Below are positions 15,461-24,773 of a stretch of DNA of 64,000 nt, piece after piece. Location of the stretch: the NCBI RefSeq assembly GCF_019801215.1, contig NZ_JAHVJO010000002.1:310001-374000 (forward strand). Reading direction: 5' to 3'. Numbering within the stretch: the stretch's first letter is position 1; every line of letters begins with the position of its first letter. The notes below the pieces were generated by a model that ran no database searches, was not told the DNA's origin, and saw only the letters and a program-made list of their open reading frames with translations. This stretch comes from Fictibacillus nanhaiensis (lineage in GTDB: Bacteria > Bacillota > Bacilli > Bacillales > Fictibacillaceae). The translations under genes were made by a program, and so were the position numbers.

Positions 15461-16936
15461 TTACTGTCCGCCGCCAAACTGTTGCATTAAATATGCTCCT
15501 TGCTGATTCGATCGCTGAATGGCAGCTTCCATTGCTTGGAACTGGCGCCAATAGCGGTCCTCCACTTGTATCAAGCGATCTTCAAAAGCGGAAATTCGCT
15601 TATCGACGTCTGTTAACTCACGGCCAAGTGTGAACTGAGCGTTCGTACGAAGAGCGTTTCCAGCTTTAAGTTCGATCTTATCAACCGTCGAATCAATGGT
15701 TTCACGAAGCTTTTTAGCCACACCTTTTTCAGTGCCATCACCTGTGAAAAGCTTCATAACTGCATCTGGATTGCCAGCTAGAGCTGCCCGGAGTTTTGTT
15801 TCATCAAGTATGAGTTTCCCTTTATCTAAATAGTTTGGAGATGTCGTGATTCCAATCTCAGAAAGCTGATCGTAATTAGTATCACCTGTATTTACACTTG
15901 CGTATAAGTCGGAACGCATTGCGTTTAATCCGCTTAAAAGAATGGAATCTCCACGCAGCATGCCGCTTTTCGCCTTCTCATCCCACAGCTCGGCTTCCTT
16001 CTCAGAAAGGTCCTTACGCTGAGCATCTGTTAACGGAGGAAAATCACGGTACTTTGTTTCAGCTGTTTTTTTATTAATTGCTTCGATCGTTTCGTTATAT
16101 TTATCGACAAAAGATTTAATCATGTCAAACGTTGAATTCGTATCATTTGCAACCGTAATATTAGCCGTTCCTGCTTGCTGAAGAGTGTACGTTACCCCGC
16201 TGATATCGAAGGTGTTAGTAGAACGGGTCGTCTGGTAACCATTAATTTTAAAATCAGCATCTTTGCCGTTTGTTTTTCCGGTAGTAGTGATTTCTCCATT
16301 AACTGCTGCATCTGTAAAACCTAATCCCACCATAAAAGATTGCGTACCGGCATCATTATTAACAGTTATTGAAGCATTATCACCAGTATCTTTTTTTGTT
16401 ATTACAAACTTTTGTTTTTGATCATCATAAAACGCAGTCACACCAAGCCCAGAAGAATTAAACTGTGATACAATCTTGTCTAAATTATCACCATTTTTTA
16501 TATCAACCGTTTGAGCAGAGGTTGTCTTGCCGTCTCCAGATGTTACATTAAACGTAAGTGTTATATCTGCAGAAGCTGTATAACCAGCAGCAACAGTTCC
16601 TCCACTAACCCACATGGCTGGTGTAGCAGTATTTAAAACCTCTATGCTTGTATTTGTATTTACTGCACTACTACTTGCTTTTGCTGAAACAATACTGGAG
16701 TTGGAGCTTGTTACAGACTTCGTTGAAAACTTTCCTTGTAAGGCTATGCCATCAAAAATCTGCTTGTCCAAGTCGCTTAACAATTTATTCATTGAACGAT
16801 AGTCGTCGCGCTGCCATTCTAACGTTGTTTTTTTCTGTGCCAGCTTGTCTAATGGAATACGCTCGGCTTTCATCAGATCTCCTACAAGCGTGTCAATATC
16901 CATTCCACTCGCTAATCCGCCGATTCTCATAACCAC
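15461..16936 (-). CDS. fliD: Flagellar hook-associated protein 2 (filament cap) FliD
   Basis: The 491-residue cap protein sits at the filament tip and guides flagellin polymerisation. The conserved N-terminal FliD region (IGGLASGMDIDTLVGDLMKAE) and C-terminal coiled coil (DKRISAFEDRLIQVEDRYWRQFQAME) are clear. A variable, Thr/Asn-rich middle (about 80-300) is the exposed part. The start is ambiguous: GTG at 16936 or ATG at 16930, both after GGGACGGTGA. It is second in the SigD-driven flaG operon, 15 bp after flaG. Confidence 0.96.
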   Translation of the reverse strand: MVMRIGGLASGMDIDTLVGDLMKAERIPLDKLAQKKTTLEWQRDDYRSMNKLLSDLDKQIFDGIALQGKFSTKSVTSSNSSIVSAKASSSAVNTNTSIEVLNTATPAMWVSGGTVAAGYTASADITLTFNVTSGDGKTTSAQTVDIKNGDNLDKIVSQFNSSGLGVTAFYDDQKQKFVITKKDTGDNASITVNNDAGTQSFMVGLGFTDAAVNGEITTTGKTNGKDADFKINGYQTTRSTNTFDISGVTYTLQQAGTANITVANDTNSTFDMIKSFVDKYNETIEAINKKTAETKYRDFPPLTDAQRKDLSEKEAELWDEKAKSGMLRGDSILLSGLNAMRSDLYASVNTGDTNYDQLSEIGITTSPNYLDKGKLILDETKLRAALAGNPDAVMKLFTGDGTEKGVAKKLRETIDSTVDKIELKAGNALRTNAQFTLGRELTDVDKRISAFEDRLIQVEDRYWRQFQAMEAAIQRSNQQGAYLMQQFGGGQ

Positions 16937-16951
16937 GGTTCATCACCGTCC

Positions 16952-17296
16952 CTAAATTTTTTTATCTACGAAAATACCCATAAAATCAATCATTTCAGCA
17001 TACATATCAAGAAACTTTCTATTAGGTATCTCTTTTACAATTTCTTGTGTCACTTCATCGACAACCTGAACGTAATAATCATTCAATTTTTCATGAAGAA
17101 CAAATTTTGAAGAAGTATGTACGGGTTTAAGCATATCGTTCATCGCTTCGATAACTTTTTCTAATTTTTCTCTCGTCGGTTTTACATAAACTGGAGCTTC
17201 AGCTTGCGGAGTACTATCTTGTTGGTTTTGGCTTTTAAGCACAGGCTCAGATCTTTGAATCGTGGGTGAACTAATTGCTTGTAGTTCCACCTTCAT
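16952..17296 (-). CDS. flaG: Flagellar protein FlaG
   Basis: The 114-residue protein has a disordered N-terminal half and a conserved C-terminal FlaG domain (FVLHEKLNDYYVQVVDEVTQEIVKEIPNRKFLDMYAEM). It equals B. subtilis YvyC. It affects filament length in other bacteria; the precise role is unsettled. First gene of the cap operon, directly after a SigD promoter. The ATG follows AAAGGGGCG. Confidence 0.92.
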   Translation of the reverse strand: MKVELQAISSPTIQRSEPVLKSQNQQDSTPQAEAPVYVKPTREKLEKVIEAMNDMLKPVHTSSKFVLHEKLNDYYVQVVDEVTQEIVKEIPNRKFLDMYAEMIDFMGIFVDKKI

Positions 17297-17323
17297 CGCC
17301 CCTTTAATTTTTCTCTACGACTT

Positions 17324-17350
17324 ATATCGGATTCTTCCATTAATTGTTGA
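17324..17350 (-). promoter_or_regulatory. SigD promoter of the flaG-fliD-fliS-fliT operon
   Basis: Minus-strand -35 TCAA (17347-17350), 15 bp, -10 TCCGATAT (17324-17331). One mismatch in each box to TAAA-N15-GCCGATAT; about 28 bp upstream of flaG. Confidence 0.75.
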
Positions 17351-17520
17351 GCATCACATAAATTTTATTACAATTTTATGACTGTACTCATTCATTGTGT
17401 TTTTTATTGTAAAATAGTTCATGTTGAAGAATAAAAATGAAATAACATAACATTATTTACCTTAAATCATTTATTACTTAACCTAAAATGAAATTTTAAA
17501 ATAATACTTACGAGAGGATT

Positions 17521-19437
17521 ATGGCAATAATGAAAGACTTACATAACGAACATCAAAAGAAACGTGCCCAATCGACAAAGTATCGAGTGGACCGGAGAGC
17601 TGCCATTACACAACCTCAACCTCGTTTAAAAAATAGATACATAACCGGACTTGATGGATTACGAGCCATTGCGGTCCTTGCGGTGATTGCCTATCATTTG
17701 AACTTTGAATGGGCGGCTGGAGGATTATTAGGGGTGACCGTATTTTTCGTGTTGTCCGGATACTTAATTACCGATCTTCTGATTGCAGAGTTCGTAACAA
17801 CCAACTCTATTAATCTGAAAAACTTTTGGATTCGCAGAGCACGAAGACTTCTTCCAGCCATGTTCACCATGCTTCTCGTTGTCGTGACATGGGTCACTAT
17901 TTTTCAGCCTTCTATGTTGGAGAAACTTAAAGATGATACCGTTGCAGCCCTTTTGTACGTCAGCAATTGGTGGTACATCTTTCAAGACTTATCTTATTTT
18001 GAGAGTTTTGGACCGCAATCCCTCCTCACCCACTTTTGGTCACTAGCCGTGGAGGAACAGTTTTATATCCTATGGCCCTTACTCATGATTGGGTTTCTAA
18101 AATTAAAAGTGCGAGAAGGATTACTTTTTACGATTATTCTTTTAACAGCAATAGTTTCAGCGCTGGGCATGGCTGTATTGTATGAGCCGGGAACTGATCC
18201 AAGCCGCGTCTATTACGGAACCGATACACGGGTTTTCTCACTGCTACTCGGAGCAAGCCTTGCCGTAATCTGGCCAAGTCGAAAACTATCAAGCCATCTC
18301 CCGCCTGAAATACGGTGGAAGTTAGATTTTGTTGGCGTGTTTGCACTGGCTTTCATTTTTTATATGTTTTGGAAAACGGACCAATATCAAGACTTTCTTT
18401 ATCAAGGTGGTATGGTTGCGATGTCCGTTGCTTCACTCCTTGTGGTCGCTGTAATCGTTCACCCTTCCAGCAAAATGAACAAGTGGTTAAGCTTCAAGCC
18501 GTTACGCTGGATCGGGATTCGGTCATACGGTATCTACCTGTGGCATTTTCCAGTCATCGTTCTTTCTAGCCCGCAATGGGGAGCAGCTGAACCTAGCATT
18601 GCTCAAACATCGGTTCAACTTTTATTGATCGTTGTGCTTGCCAGTCTTTCATGGACGTTTATTGAGAACCCGATTCGAAAAGGCGCTCTTTCGAAATTTT
18701 GTAAACTGGTCAAACATGGAGAATGGAGACGCGAAAAATCTTTTGTTGGAAGGTTTGTTACCGCAGCAGGCATTTTAGGCATCTTGCTGGCGATCTCAAC
18801 GATTGGATTTACGACAACATCTATCGCACTCAGTAAAGGAAACGTGCTGAATGTGATACAAGAAAAGGTAGGAAAAGAGGAACCACCTGTTGAGAATGCG
18901 ACAAAAGAAGAACCTGTGCCTGCTCCCCCTTCACAAGTAGAAGAACCCAAGCAGGAAAAACCGCCTGTCAAAGAAACACGGGCAGTAACCGTGATTGGGG
19001 ATTCCGTCATGATAGACGTCACACCTCACCTTGAAAAAGCGTTCTCGAAAGTGGAGGTGGATGCGAAAATCGGCCGTCAATTTCGAGAAGGAGAGGAAAT
19101 CGTTCGGCAAAAGAAAAACGCTGGAGAGCTTGGGGAAATCGTTGTGATTGAGCTCGGCGCAAACGGGCCATTATCTGATGAAAAACTAGAATCTTTCATT
19201 GAGGAAATTGGAACAGAGCGGGAAATCTATTTCATCACAACCCGAGTACCAAAGCCTTGGGAACGAGAAGTCAATGATACCATCAAAAGCGTTGCAGCCC
19301 ATTATAAAAACGTAACCGTGGTCGATTGGTTCTCAAAAAGTGAATCACATCCGGAATACATTGGAAACGATGGCGTGCATCTAACGCTTACAGGCGCGGA
19401 GGCATACGCTAATTTCTTACTTCACCATATCAAATAA
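17521..19437 (+). CDS. OatA-type acyltransferase with SGNH domain
   Basis: Membrane O-acetyltransferase of 638 residues, likely acting on peptidoglycan or a wall polymer. An N-terminal basic tail of about 45 residues precedes an acyltransferase-3 domain of about ten helices (YITGLDGLRAIAVLAVIAYHL, with the catalytic-type His; RRARRLLPAM; FWSLAVEEQFYILWP). One more helix, a Pro/Glu-rich linker (about 450-485) and an extracytoplasmic SGNH esterase-like domain follow (VIGDSVMID with the Ser, ELGANG, and the DGVH dyad near residue 622). The architecture equals OatA/YrhL. The start may be ATG 17521 or ATG 17530; the AGAGG ribosome site is nearer ideal for the second. It is inserted between flaG and the pilus cluster, on the opposite strand to both. 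Confidence 0.92.
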   Translation: MAIMKDLHNEHQKKRAQSTKYRVDRRAAITQPQPRLKNRYITGLDGLRAIAVLAVIAYHLNFEWAAGGLLGVTVFFVLSGYLITDLLIAEFVTTNSINLKNFWIRRARRLLPAMFTMLLVVVTWVTIFQPSMLEKLKDDTVAALLYVSNWWYIFQDLSYFESFGPQSLLTHFWSLAVEEQFYILWPLLMIGFLKLKVREGLLFTIILLTAIVSALGMAVLYEPGTDPSRVYYGTDTRVFSLLLGASLAVIWPSRKLSSHLPPEIRWKLDFVGVFALAFIFYMFWKTDQYQDFLYQGGMVAMSVASLLVVAVIVHPSSKMNKWLSFKPLRWIGIRSYGIYLWHFPVIVLSSPQWGAAEPSIAQTSVQLLLIVVLASLSWTFIENPIRKGALSKFCKLVKHGEWRREKSFVGRFVTAAGILGILLAISTIGFTTTSIALSKGNVLNVIQEKVGKEEPPVENATKEEPVPAPPSQVEEPKQEKPPVKETRAVTVIGDSVMIDVTPHLEKAFSKVEVDAKIGRQFREGEEIVRQKKNAGELGEIVVIELGANGPLSDEKLESFIEEIGTEREIYFITTRVPKPWEREVNDTIKSVAAHYKNVTVVDWFSKSESHPEYIGNDGVHLTLTGAEAYANFLLHHIK

Positions 19438-19441
19438 AAGA

Positions 19442-19477
19442 AGCCAATCACCTCAAAAAGGTGGTTGGCTCTTTTTT
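19442..19477. terminator. Bidirectional terminator between the acyltransferase and pilO
   Basis: AGCCAATCACCT (19442-19453) pairs perfectly with AGGTGGTTGGCT (19459-19470), followed by C and a T-run. It serves both convergent genes. Confidence 0.92.
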
Positions 19478-20261
19478 ATTCCTCTTCCGTAATAAGAGGA
19501 TTTTCTTTGCCCTCTGGTGCAGGAAATTCTCCTCGTGGCAGGTCTTTTAAGTAGTCAGTAAGCTCCGGTAAATAGTACGCTGCAATTGTAACTTCATATT
19601 TTAACTGGTCAGGAGTCACTTCTGCAGAGGCCATCTCAATTTCATCTAGACCAGTAAATGTTATTGCCTCAATAACTGTAACACGCTTCATTTTTTGGAT
19701 AGATGTTAAAAAATTTATCAGTCCATTATAATCTTTGGACACTACTGATAGTTCAGCGGTTATTTTTTTTACGCCATCAGGTAATGTTTCAGGTGTTACG
19801 ATCACTTTATTATCAGAAACAGTCGTTTTTGATTGACTTGTTGCATCCTGAGCGGAAGGGGCAGGCTGACTTTCTATTTGATCGGATTCCTCATTACTAA
19901 CCCCATCTGCTGCTAGTTCTTCCTCATCCTTCACTTCTCCATCGCTGAACTGCATGGTTAAAATTAAACTGTCCGATAAAACTTCTGCTTTTTCGAATTG
20001 AAGCATCAATTGATCGATTAATGGTTTAACAGGAACCTCTTCTTGAAATAAAAACGTATTTTGATTCATTGGCGAAACTTCCTCTACAAATGAACCCGAC
20101 TTTTCTAAATAGGTTCTTAGTTGTTGAATTTCAGAATCAACCGCGACTATGCTGTTATGCATAGGAGAAAGGATTGCAAGATATCCGTATATACCACCAA
20201 CCGATAATAAAAGCAGCAAACTAAGAGCAATGTAGGTAAGAAGTTTTCTATTCTCCCTCAT
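19476..20261 (-). CDS. Type IV pilus alignment protein PilO-like
   Basis: Bitopic inner-membrane protein: short cytoplasmic tail, one helix at about residues 10-30 (LLTYIALSLLLLLSVGGIYGYL), a coiled-coil stretch, and a periplasm-facing-type globular domain with an acidic, Gln/Ser-rich insertion (about 115-150). Position after PilM and PilN and the overall layout identify it as PilO-like; primary sequence is weakly conserved. The ATG at 20261 is preferred over GTG 20270 because AGGTGA lies six bases before it. Its start lies inside the end of pilN, so the pair is translationally coupled. Last gene of the minus-strand pilus run. Confidence 0.8.
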   Translation of the reverse strand: MRENRKLLTYIALSLLLLLSVGGIYGYLAILSPMHNSIVAVDSEIQQLRTYLEKSGSFVEEVSPMNQNTFLFQEEVPVKPLIDQLMLQFEKAEVLSDSLILTMQFSDGEVKDEEELAADGVSNEESDQIESQPAPSAQDATSQSKTTVSDNKVIVTPETLPDGVKKITAELSVVSKDYNGLINFLTSIQKMKRVTVIEAITFTGLDEIEMASAEVTPDQLKYEVTIAAYYLPELTDYLKDLPRGEFPAPEGKENPLITEEE

Positions 20262-20862
20262 TATCTTCACCTATCAACGCTTGTAATTTATCTTTATGAA
20301 ATGCAATTTTATATTGACTGCGGTATCTAGGCAGAATATTTTCATAAGCAGTTACATCCTTACCTTCCTCTAGCTCTTGAAAGTTGGATGTTTCCATTTT
20401 TTCAATGAAAGCTTGTGTTAAATAAGGTGAATTTGTAAGTTCATGAAGATAGTGTGATGTATCAGCCAATGTGTCAAACTGTGCCTCAATGATAATAGAT
20501 GACTTGTCCCGATACTCGTATTTCATGAAGAAACCTCTTTCAGGCAACAGTGCTACTAGATGCTGCAACAGTTCGACAGCTGCAATTTCTTTTGCACGAA
20601 CATACTCAATCTTCTCAATAAGAGGTTTAGTTTCAATACCCAATTCTGCCTGTTTCTGCTTGTTTACTTGTGCCTGCACAAGCAGCTTCTCTTGCTGCAA
20701 TATTTTTTCTTTTTGCTCAAGGGTACTTGTGCTTACATAATAATTGAGAGCGAGCCAAGTGGCATAACCTAAAAATATAGCAATAGACACGATTAATAAT
20801 ATCATCGTTTTAAACGAATTTGCCTTTTTTTGAGGTAGTAAGTTAATGTCAACTAACATCAT
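20248..20862 (-). CDS. Type IV pilus assembly protein PilN-like
   Basis: The 204-residue protein begins MMLVDINLLPQKK. The INLLP motif in the cytoplasmic tail is the known docking peptide for PilM. One membrane helix (about 18-38) and a coiled coil (STLEQKEKILQQEKLLVQAQVNKQKQ) follow, then a small ferredoxin-like C-terminal domain. With PilM and PilO it forms the inner-membrane alignment subcomplex. Its ATG overlaps the PilM stop (CTATGATG). Confidence 0.88.
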   Translation of the reverse strand: MMLVDINLLPQKKANSFKTMILLIVSIAIFLGYATWLALNYYVSTSTLEQKEKILQQEKLLVQAQVNKQKQAELGIETKPLIEKIEYVRAKEIAAVELLQHLVALLPERGFFMKYEYRDKSSIIIEAQFDTLADTSHYLHELTNSPYLTQAFIEKMETSNFQELEEGKDVTAYENILPRYRSQYKIAFHKDKLQALIGEDNEGE

Positions 20863-21839
20863 AGCCCCGCCTCTTTTAATCCTAAGCCAAGTACAACACC
20901 AAATTGTGAGGGTAACGCGTAATCGGATTGATCGAGCACATTAACAGGAATATTCAACATGGATTGAAGTCGATCCTGAATATGAGAAAGTTCAGGGAAT
21001 TCACCAGTCACAACCACTTTTGTAATCCCTTGCTGTCCATTATTCATCGAAAACTTGTAATAGTTAATAATGCGTTCGATTTCAACAAGCTTGTCTTCAA
21101 TGATGCCGTGAATAAATTCAGAATCACCATGCCATTTCACACGTTGTACTCCACTCGAATGCATGTTGATATTCCAATTTTTCATATCGGTATTAATTTT
21201 TAAATAGTTAAAGAACTGCGGTTTATGATGATGAAAAATACTAAGCTGCAAAGAAGGAATATCGAACTGCAAACAAAGAACATGGTCTTCTTCTGATACA
21301 AGACGGTTTACATAAATCAACCGATACAGGGCTACGCAGGAAGCATCTGCAGCCACTGGCTTTAGTTTCGCATCTTCCATTAAGGCAGAATATTCGGTAA
21401 CCATTTGTTCTGAGGCAGCAAATAAAAGGATTTCTCTTCTCTCGATATCTTTCTCAAGTAAAACATAGTCAAATACGGGATCTTCAAAGGGAAGGTGAAT
21501 TGTCCTCCCCAGCTCCATATATAAATATCCCTTTATTTCATCATCCATATGATCAACTGGAATTTGTTGTTTTCGGATAACCAGCTTGCTGTCCGGAATG
21601 AGGAATTGAACCTCTCGTCCCTTAATTCCCCAGTCGTTCACGCATTCTTCTAATAGGAGAAGGAGCGTTTCACGGTCCATGATTACGCCATCCTGTATGA
21701 TGCCTTCTGGCAGATAACGTTCACCGGAGCTTTTAACTTCTAACAACTCGGGCTGCCGCAAATCAAGATAACGAATGACATGATCCTGAATAATTAAGTT
21801 GATTCTTCTTTTGTTGAATAGCCCTAAACGAAATCTCAT
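20859..21839 (-). CDS. pilM: Type IV pilus assembly protein PilM-like
   Basis: Cytoplasmic actin-like fold ATP-binding protein, 326 residues from the ATG at 21839 (MRFRLGLFNKRRINL), nine bases after AGGGG. The longer open frame to 21884 has no ribosome site. Visible actin-like features are LYMELGRTIHLPFEDPVFDY, the AADASCVALYRL phosphate-2-like segment and VVVTGEFPELSHIQDRLQ. The canonical glycine-rich phosphate-1 loop is weak. It should dock on the PilN INLLP tail. A long-loop hairpin lies between pilA and this gene. Confidence 0.85.
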   Translation of the reverse strand: MRFRLGLFNKRRINLIIQDHVIRYLDLRQPELLEVKSSGERYLPEGIIQDGVIMDRETLLLLLEECVNDWGIKGREVQFLIPDSKLVIRKQQIPVDHMDDEIKGYLYMELGRTIHLPFEDPVFDYVLLEKDIERREILLFAASEQMVTEYSALMEDAKLKPVAADASCVALYRLIYVNRLVSEEDHVLCLQFDIPSLQLSIFHHHKPQFFNYLKINTDMKNWNINMHSSGVQRVKWHGDSEFIHGIIEDKLVEIERIINYYKFSMNNGQQGITKVVVTGEFPELSHIQDRLQSMLNIPVNVLDQSDYALPSQFGVVLGLGLKEAGL

Positions 21840-21960
21840 TCCCATACACCCCTGACCATGATTGCACTTCTGGTTAAACATCAAACTCTAGCAAAAGAAA
21901 ATCCGAACCTAGTAATTCCTTTGACCATTTCACCATGTAAGAGATGAAATCGTGAAAAGA

Positions 21961-22004
21961 AGGCTGTAGACAACAATAAAAAGAGAATTATAGTGATACA
22001 GCCT
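21961..22004 (-). terminator. Possible weak terminator after pilA
   Basis: AGGCTGTA (21961-21968) and TACAGCCT (21997-22004) pair across a 28-base loop. On the minus strand TCTTTT follows. It would partly separate abundant pilin mRNA from the pilMNO transcript. Confidence 0.45.
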
Positions 22005-22031
22005 ATTTGGGAAATTGGGATTAATTGTAGT

Positions 22032-22475
22032 TTAAGGATTTAGAGTTACATTATTTCTTGTAGGCTTGGATTGGCTAGTTATATATTTCTTAGTTGCACT
22101 TTGAGCTAACGTGACACTATATGTTAGGTTTCCGGTATTCGTTCCTTTTGAAACAACTACAACGCTATTTGCTCCATCATAGCCTGTACTACTTGGATCT
22201 GAGGGCTTTGACTCTAAATGTCCTAACTCAATTAGTTTTTCCATTGTATATGTAGCACCACTCGTGTTATTTTCCGATATCACAGCCATTCTAGCCGCAT
22301 TAATCATTTGTTCAGCATTAGCAATATGAGCATCTTTTTTGGAATTGTCTAAAACTCCTCCAACAGCTACTACTGCAATCGCTGAGATAATACCTAAAAT
22401 TACGATTACAACAAGCAATTCTATTAACGTTAATCCTTTTTCATTCTTTAAATGCTTTTTTAGTAGGTTTAACAT
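22032..22475 (-). CDS. pilA: Type IV major pilin PilA-like prepilin
   Basis: Class III signal peptide with a basic leader ending in Gly (KNEKG) followed by LTLIELLVVIVILGII: the prepilin peptidase site with the essential Glu at position 5 of the mature chain. The mature protein is about 132 residues with a helical N-terminus and a small beta-rich head without a Cys pair. It is the only full-size pilin beside the assembly genes, so it is the best candidate for the major subunit. No prepilin peptidase gene is in the window; ComC elsewhere could supply it. Confidence 0.9.
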   Translation of the reverse strand: MLNLLKKHLKNEKGLTLIELLVVIVILGIISAIAVVAVGGVLDNSKKDAHIANAEQMINAARMAVISENNTSGATYTMEKLIELGHLESKPSDPSSTGYDGANSVVVVSKGTNTGNLTYSVTLAQSATKKYITSQSKPTRNNVTLNP

Positions 22476-22514
22476 GATAAATCCCCTTTATCGGTTAATT
22501 TAATATAAATGCTG

Positions 22515-23723
22515 TTACCCAATCGTTTTATAGACTTCAAACATGGGCACGATAATCGAAATGACGATTGTTCCTACTATTGATGCAAGGAAAACGATCA
22601 TTAATGGCTCGATTAAAGATTTTAGCCTGTCCGTTCCGGTTTCAACTTCTTTTTCATAAAAATCAGCCACCTTGGCAAGCATTTCATCCAAGGAACCTGT
22701 CTCTTCACCAATGGAAATCATTTGCGTTACGAGTGGAGGAAAAATCCAATGCTTTTTCATAGGCTCGGTTAAACGCTGACCTGTTTCAAGTGCATCCCTG
22801 GATTCCCGGATTACTTTTGCCACAACTTCATTCTCGACCACTTTCTCAACGATTGACAGCGCTTGTAGGATTGGCACAGAACTGGAGAAGAGTGAACTCA
22901 GTGTTCTTGTCATTCTCGCTAGAGCTGATTTTTGAAGCAGTTTTCCAAACACGGGTACTTTTAAAACAACATAATCAAAATAGTACTTACTGGATTTATT
23001 TCTGCGGATAAAGTAGATTCCTATAATAGTTAAAATGGCAAGTAAACTAAGTAACCACCAGAATTTTTGTACAAAATCACTGGCTCCTAAAACAAACAAA
23101 GTGATTCCTGGCAACTCTCCTCCTGCATCTTGCAGCATTGCAGCAAAAGTAGGGACAACCTTTGCTAGCAGGAAAATAACAACGAATACGGCAACAACCC
23201 CAACAATCATGGGATACATCATGGCTGAAACGATTTTTTGTTTCGTGTAGTGCTGTTTTTCATAATAAGTGGCCAATTGATCAAGCGTTTCATCAAGACC
23301 CCCGCTCGCTTCACCCGCTGCTGCCATATTAATAACCATTGGGGGAAACACAGCACGGTGCTTGCTCATTGCAATAGACAAAGGATTTCCTTGTCTCAAC
23401 TCCTCTTCGACGTCGGCTAGCACCTTTTTTAAGATTTTGCTTTCTGTTTGTGCAGATAGAATGTTGGTAGCATCCACTACGGAAACTCCCGCTCGCAGCA
23501 ACGTTGCAAACTGTCTTAAAAAGATGGCAAACGGCTGTGATTTCACTTGTTTACCGAACGAAATCTCTTTGTTTAAGAAGGATTGCTTTACTTCCTGGAC
23601 ATCCATGACCGCAATGCCTTTTTCTTTCAATTTCATGACCGCTTCGCGTTTGGATAGCCCCAGAATGGAACCCGTTCGTTTCTTTCCGCTCTTATCGCGG
23701 CCCACATAACTAAATTGTGCCAT
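22515..23723 (-). CDS. pilC: Type IV pilus platform protein PilC
   Basis: Inner-membrane platform protein of 402 residues with two GspF domains (about 68-190 and 270-395) and three membrane helices. Family motifs are FLRQFATLLRAGVSVVDAT in the first half, MAAAGEASGGLDETL, and the paired MISIGEETGSLDEMLAKVADFYEKEVE near the end. It couples the PilB and PilT motors to pilin insertion. Two bases separate it from pilT upstream. Confidence 0.96.
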   Translation of the reverse strand: MAQFSYVGRDKSGKKRTGSILGLSKREAVMKLKEKGIAVMDVQEVKQSFLNKEISFGKQVKSQPFAIFLRQFATLLRAGVSVVDATNILSAQTESKILKKVLADVEEELRQGNPLSIAMSKHRAVFPPMVINMAAAGEASGGLDETLDQLATYYEKQHYTKQKIVSAMMYPMIVGVVAVFVVIFLLAKVVPTFAAMLQDAGGELPGITLFVLGASDFVQKFWWLLSLLAILTIIGIYFIRRNKSSKYYFDYVVLKVPVFGKLLQKSALARMTRTLSSLFSSSVPILQALSIVEKVVENEVVAKVIRESRDALETGQRLTEPMKKHWIFPPLVTQMISIGEETGSLDEMLAKVADFYEKEVETGTDRLKSLIEPLMIVFLASIVGTIVISIIVPMFEVYKTIG

Positions 23724-23724
23724 C

Positions 23725-24765
23725 CTATCCCCCCTTCTCCAGGAGATATGGTTCTACATACTCTTTTGAAACTTCTTTTCGATCAAGAACATCTTTCGCC
23801 GACATTTCAAACGTGTGCATACCCGCGTTCTTACTCGTCTGCATCACACTGTGCAGCTGATGATTTTTTTCGTTTCGTATCAAGTTTGCGACAGCAGGTG
23901 TATTGACAAGGACCTCCGTAATCGCTTTTCGGCCATTTCCATTTACGTTCGGTAAAAGTCTTTGAGATAAAACTCCGACTAAAACAGAGGCTAGCTGAGT
24001 GCGTATCTGCCCTTGTTGTTCTGGAGGAAATACATCTACAATTCTGTCAATGGTAGAAGGTGCGTTCGTTGTATGAAGCGTTCCCAACACAAGATGACCC
24101 GTTTCTGCTGCCGTAATGGCCGTTGCAATCGTTTCTAAATCCCGCATCTCACCTAACAATATGACATCCGGATCTTGCCTTAGCGCAGCGCGCAATCCGT
24201 TCGAAAAGGTATTGGTGTCAAAACCAATTTCACGCTGATCAATGACGCACGTTTGATGACGGTGTAAATACTCGATCGGGTCCTCTAGCGTAATAATATG
24301 CCGACTCATCGTTCGGTTCATATAATCGATCATCGAGGCGAGTGTCGTCGACTTTCCGCTTCCAGTTGGGCCTGTAACAAGAACCATCCCTTGCTGTTTC
24401 ATCGCCATTTTCCTAATGGTTTCAGGCAATGAGAGCTCCTCCAAACTGGGGATCACCGTAGGAATGACTCGGAAAGCAAGACTGACGCACGAACGTTGAC
24501 GATAAGCATTGACACGAAATCTTGATAATCCTTGTATGCCATATGATAAGTCGATTTCGCCCATTTCTTCAAAAACAGGAAAATGTTTTTCTTCAATTAC
24601 ATTCTTTGCGATCGCGAGAGTTTCTTCAGGCTTTAACGGTTCGCTTCCATACCTTTTTAATCCCCCATTAATACGAAAGACGGGAGGCATTCCTACAGAT
24701 AGGTGAACATCCGAGGCTTTTAATGCAAAAGCCGCTTTAAGCCACTGTTCTAATTGTTCTTTCAT
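23725..24765 (-). CDS. pilT: Pilus retraction ATPase PilT
   Basis: Hexameric secretion ATPase of 346 residues that depolymerises the pilus. Walker A is GPTGSGKSTTLASMIDYMN (about 127-145), the Asp box ITLEDPIEYLH, Walker B LRQDPDVILLGEMRDLETI and the His box ETGHLVLGTLHT. The PilT-specific AIRNEK-like C-terminal motif reads LIRNEKNHQL. A retraction motor argues for a real type IV pilus and not just a competence pseudopilus, which in Bacillus lacks PilT. Confidence 0.96.
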   Translation of the reverse strand: MKEQLEQWLKAAFALKASDVHLSVGMPPVFRINGGLKRYGSEPLKPEETLAIAKNVIEEKHFPVFEEMGEIDLSYGIQGLSRFRVNAYRQRSCVSLAFRVIPTVIPSLEELSLPETIRKMAMKQQGMVLVTGPTGSGKSTTLASMIDYMNRTMSRHIITLEDPIEYLHRHQTCVIDQREIGFDTNTFSNGLRAALRQDPDVILLGEMRDLETIATAITAAETGHLVLGTLHTTNAPSTIDRIVDVFPPEQQGQIRTQLASVLVGVLSQRLLPNVNGNGRKAITEVLVNTPAVANLIRNEKNHQLHSVMQTSKNAGMHTFEMSAKDVLDRKEVSKEYVEPYLLEKGG

Positions 24766-24773
24766 GTCAGCAC

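Noticed and set aside
18615-19022. A 135-codon frame antisense to the OatA-type gene
   Set aside because: Low-complexity Ser/Thr/Gly/Phe translation of the opposite strand of the Pro/Glu linker; not a gene.
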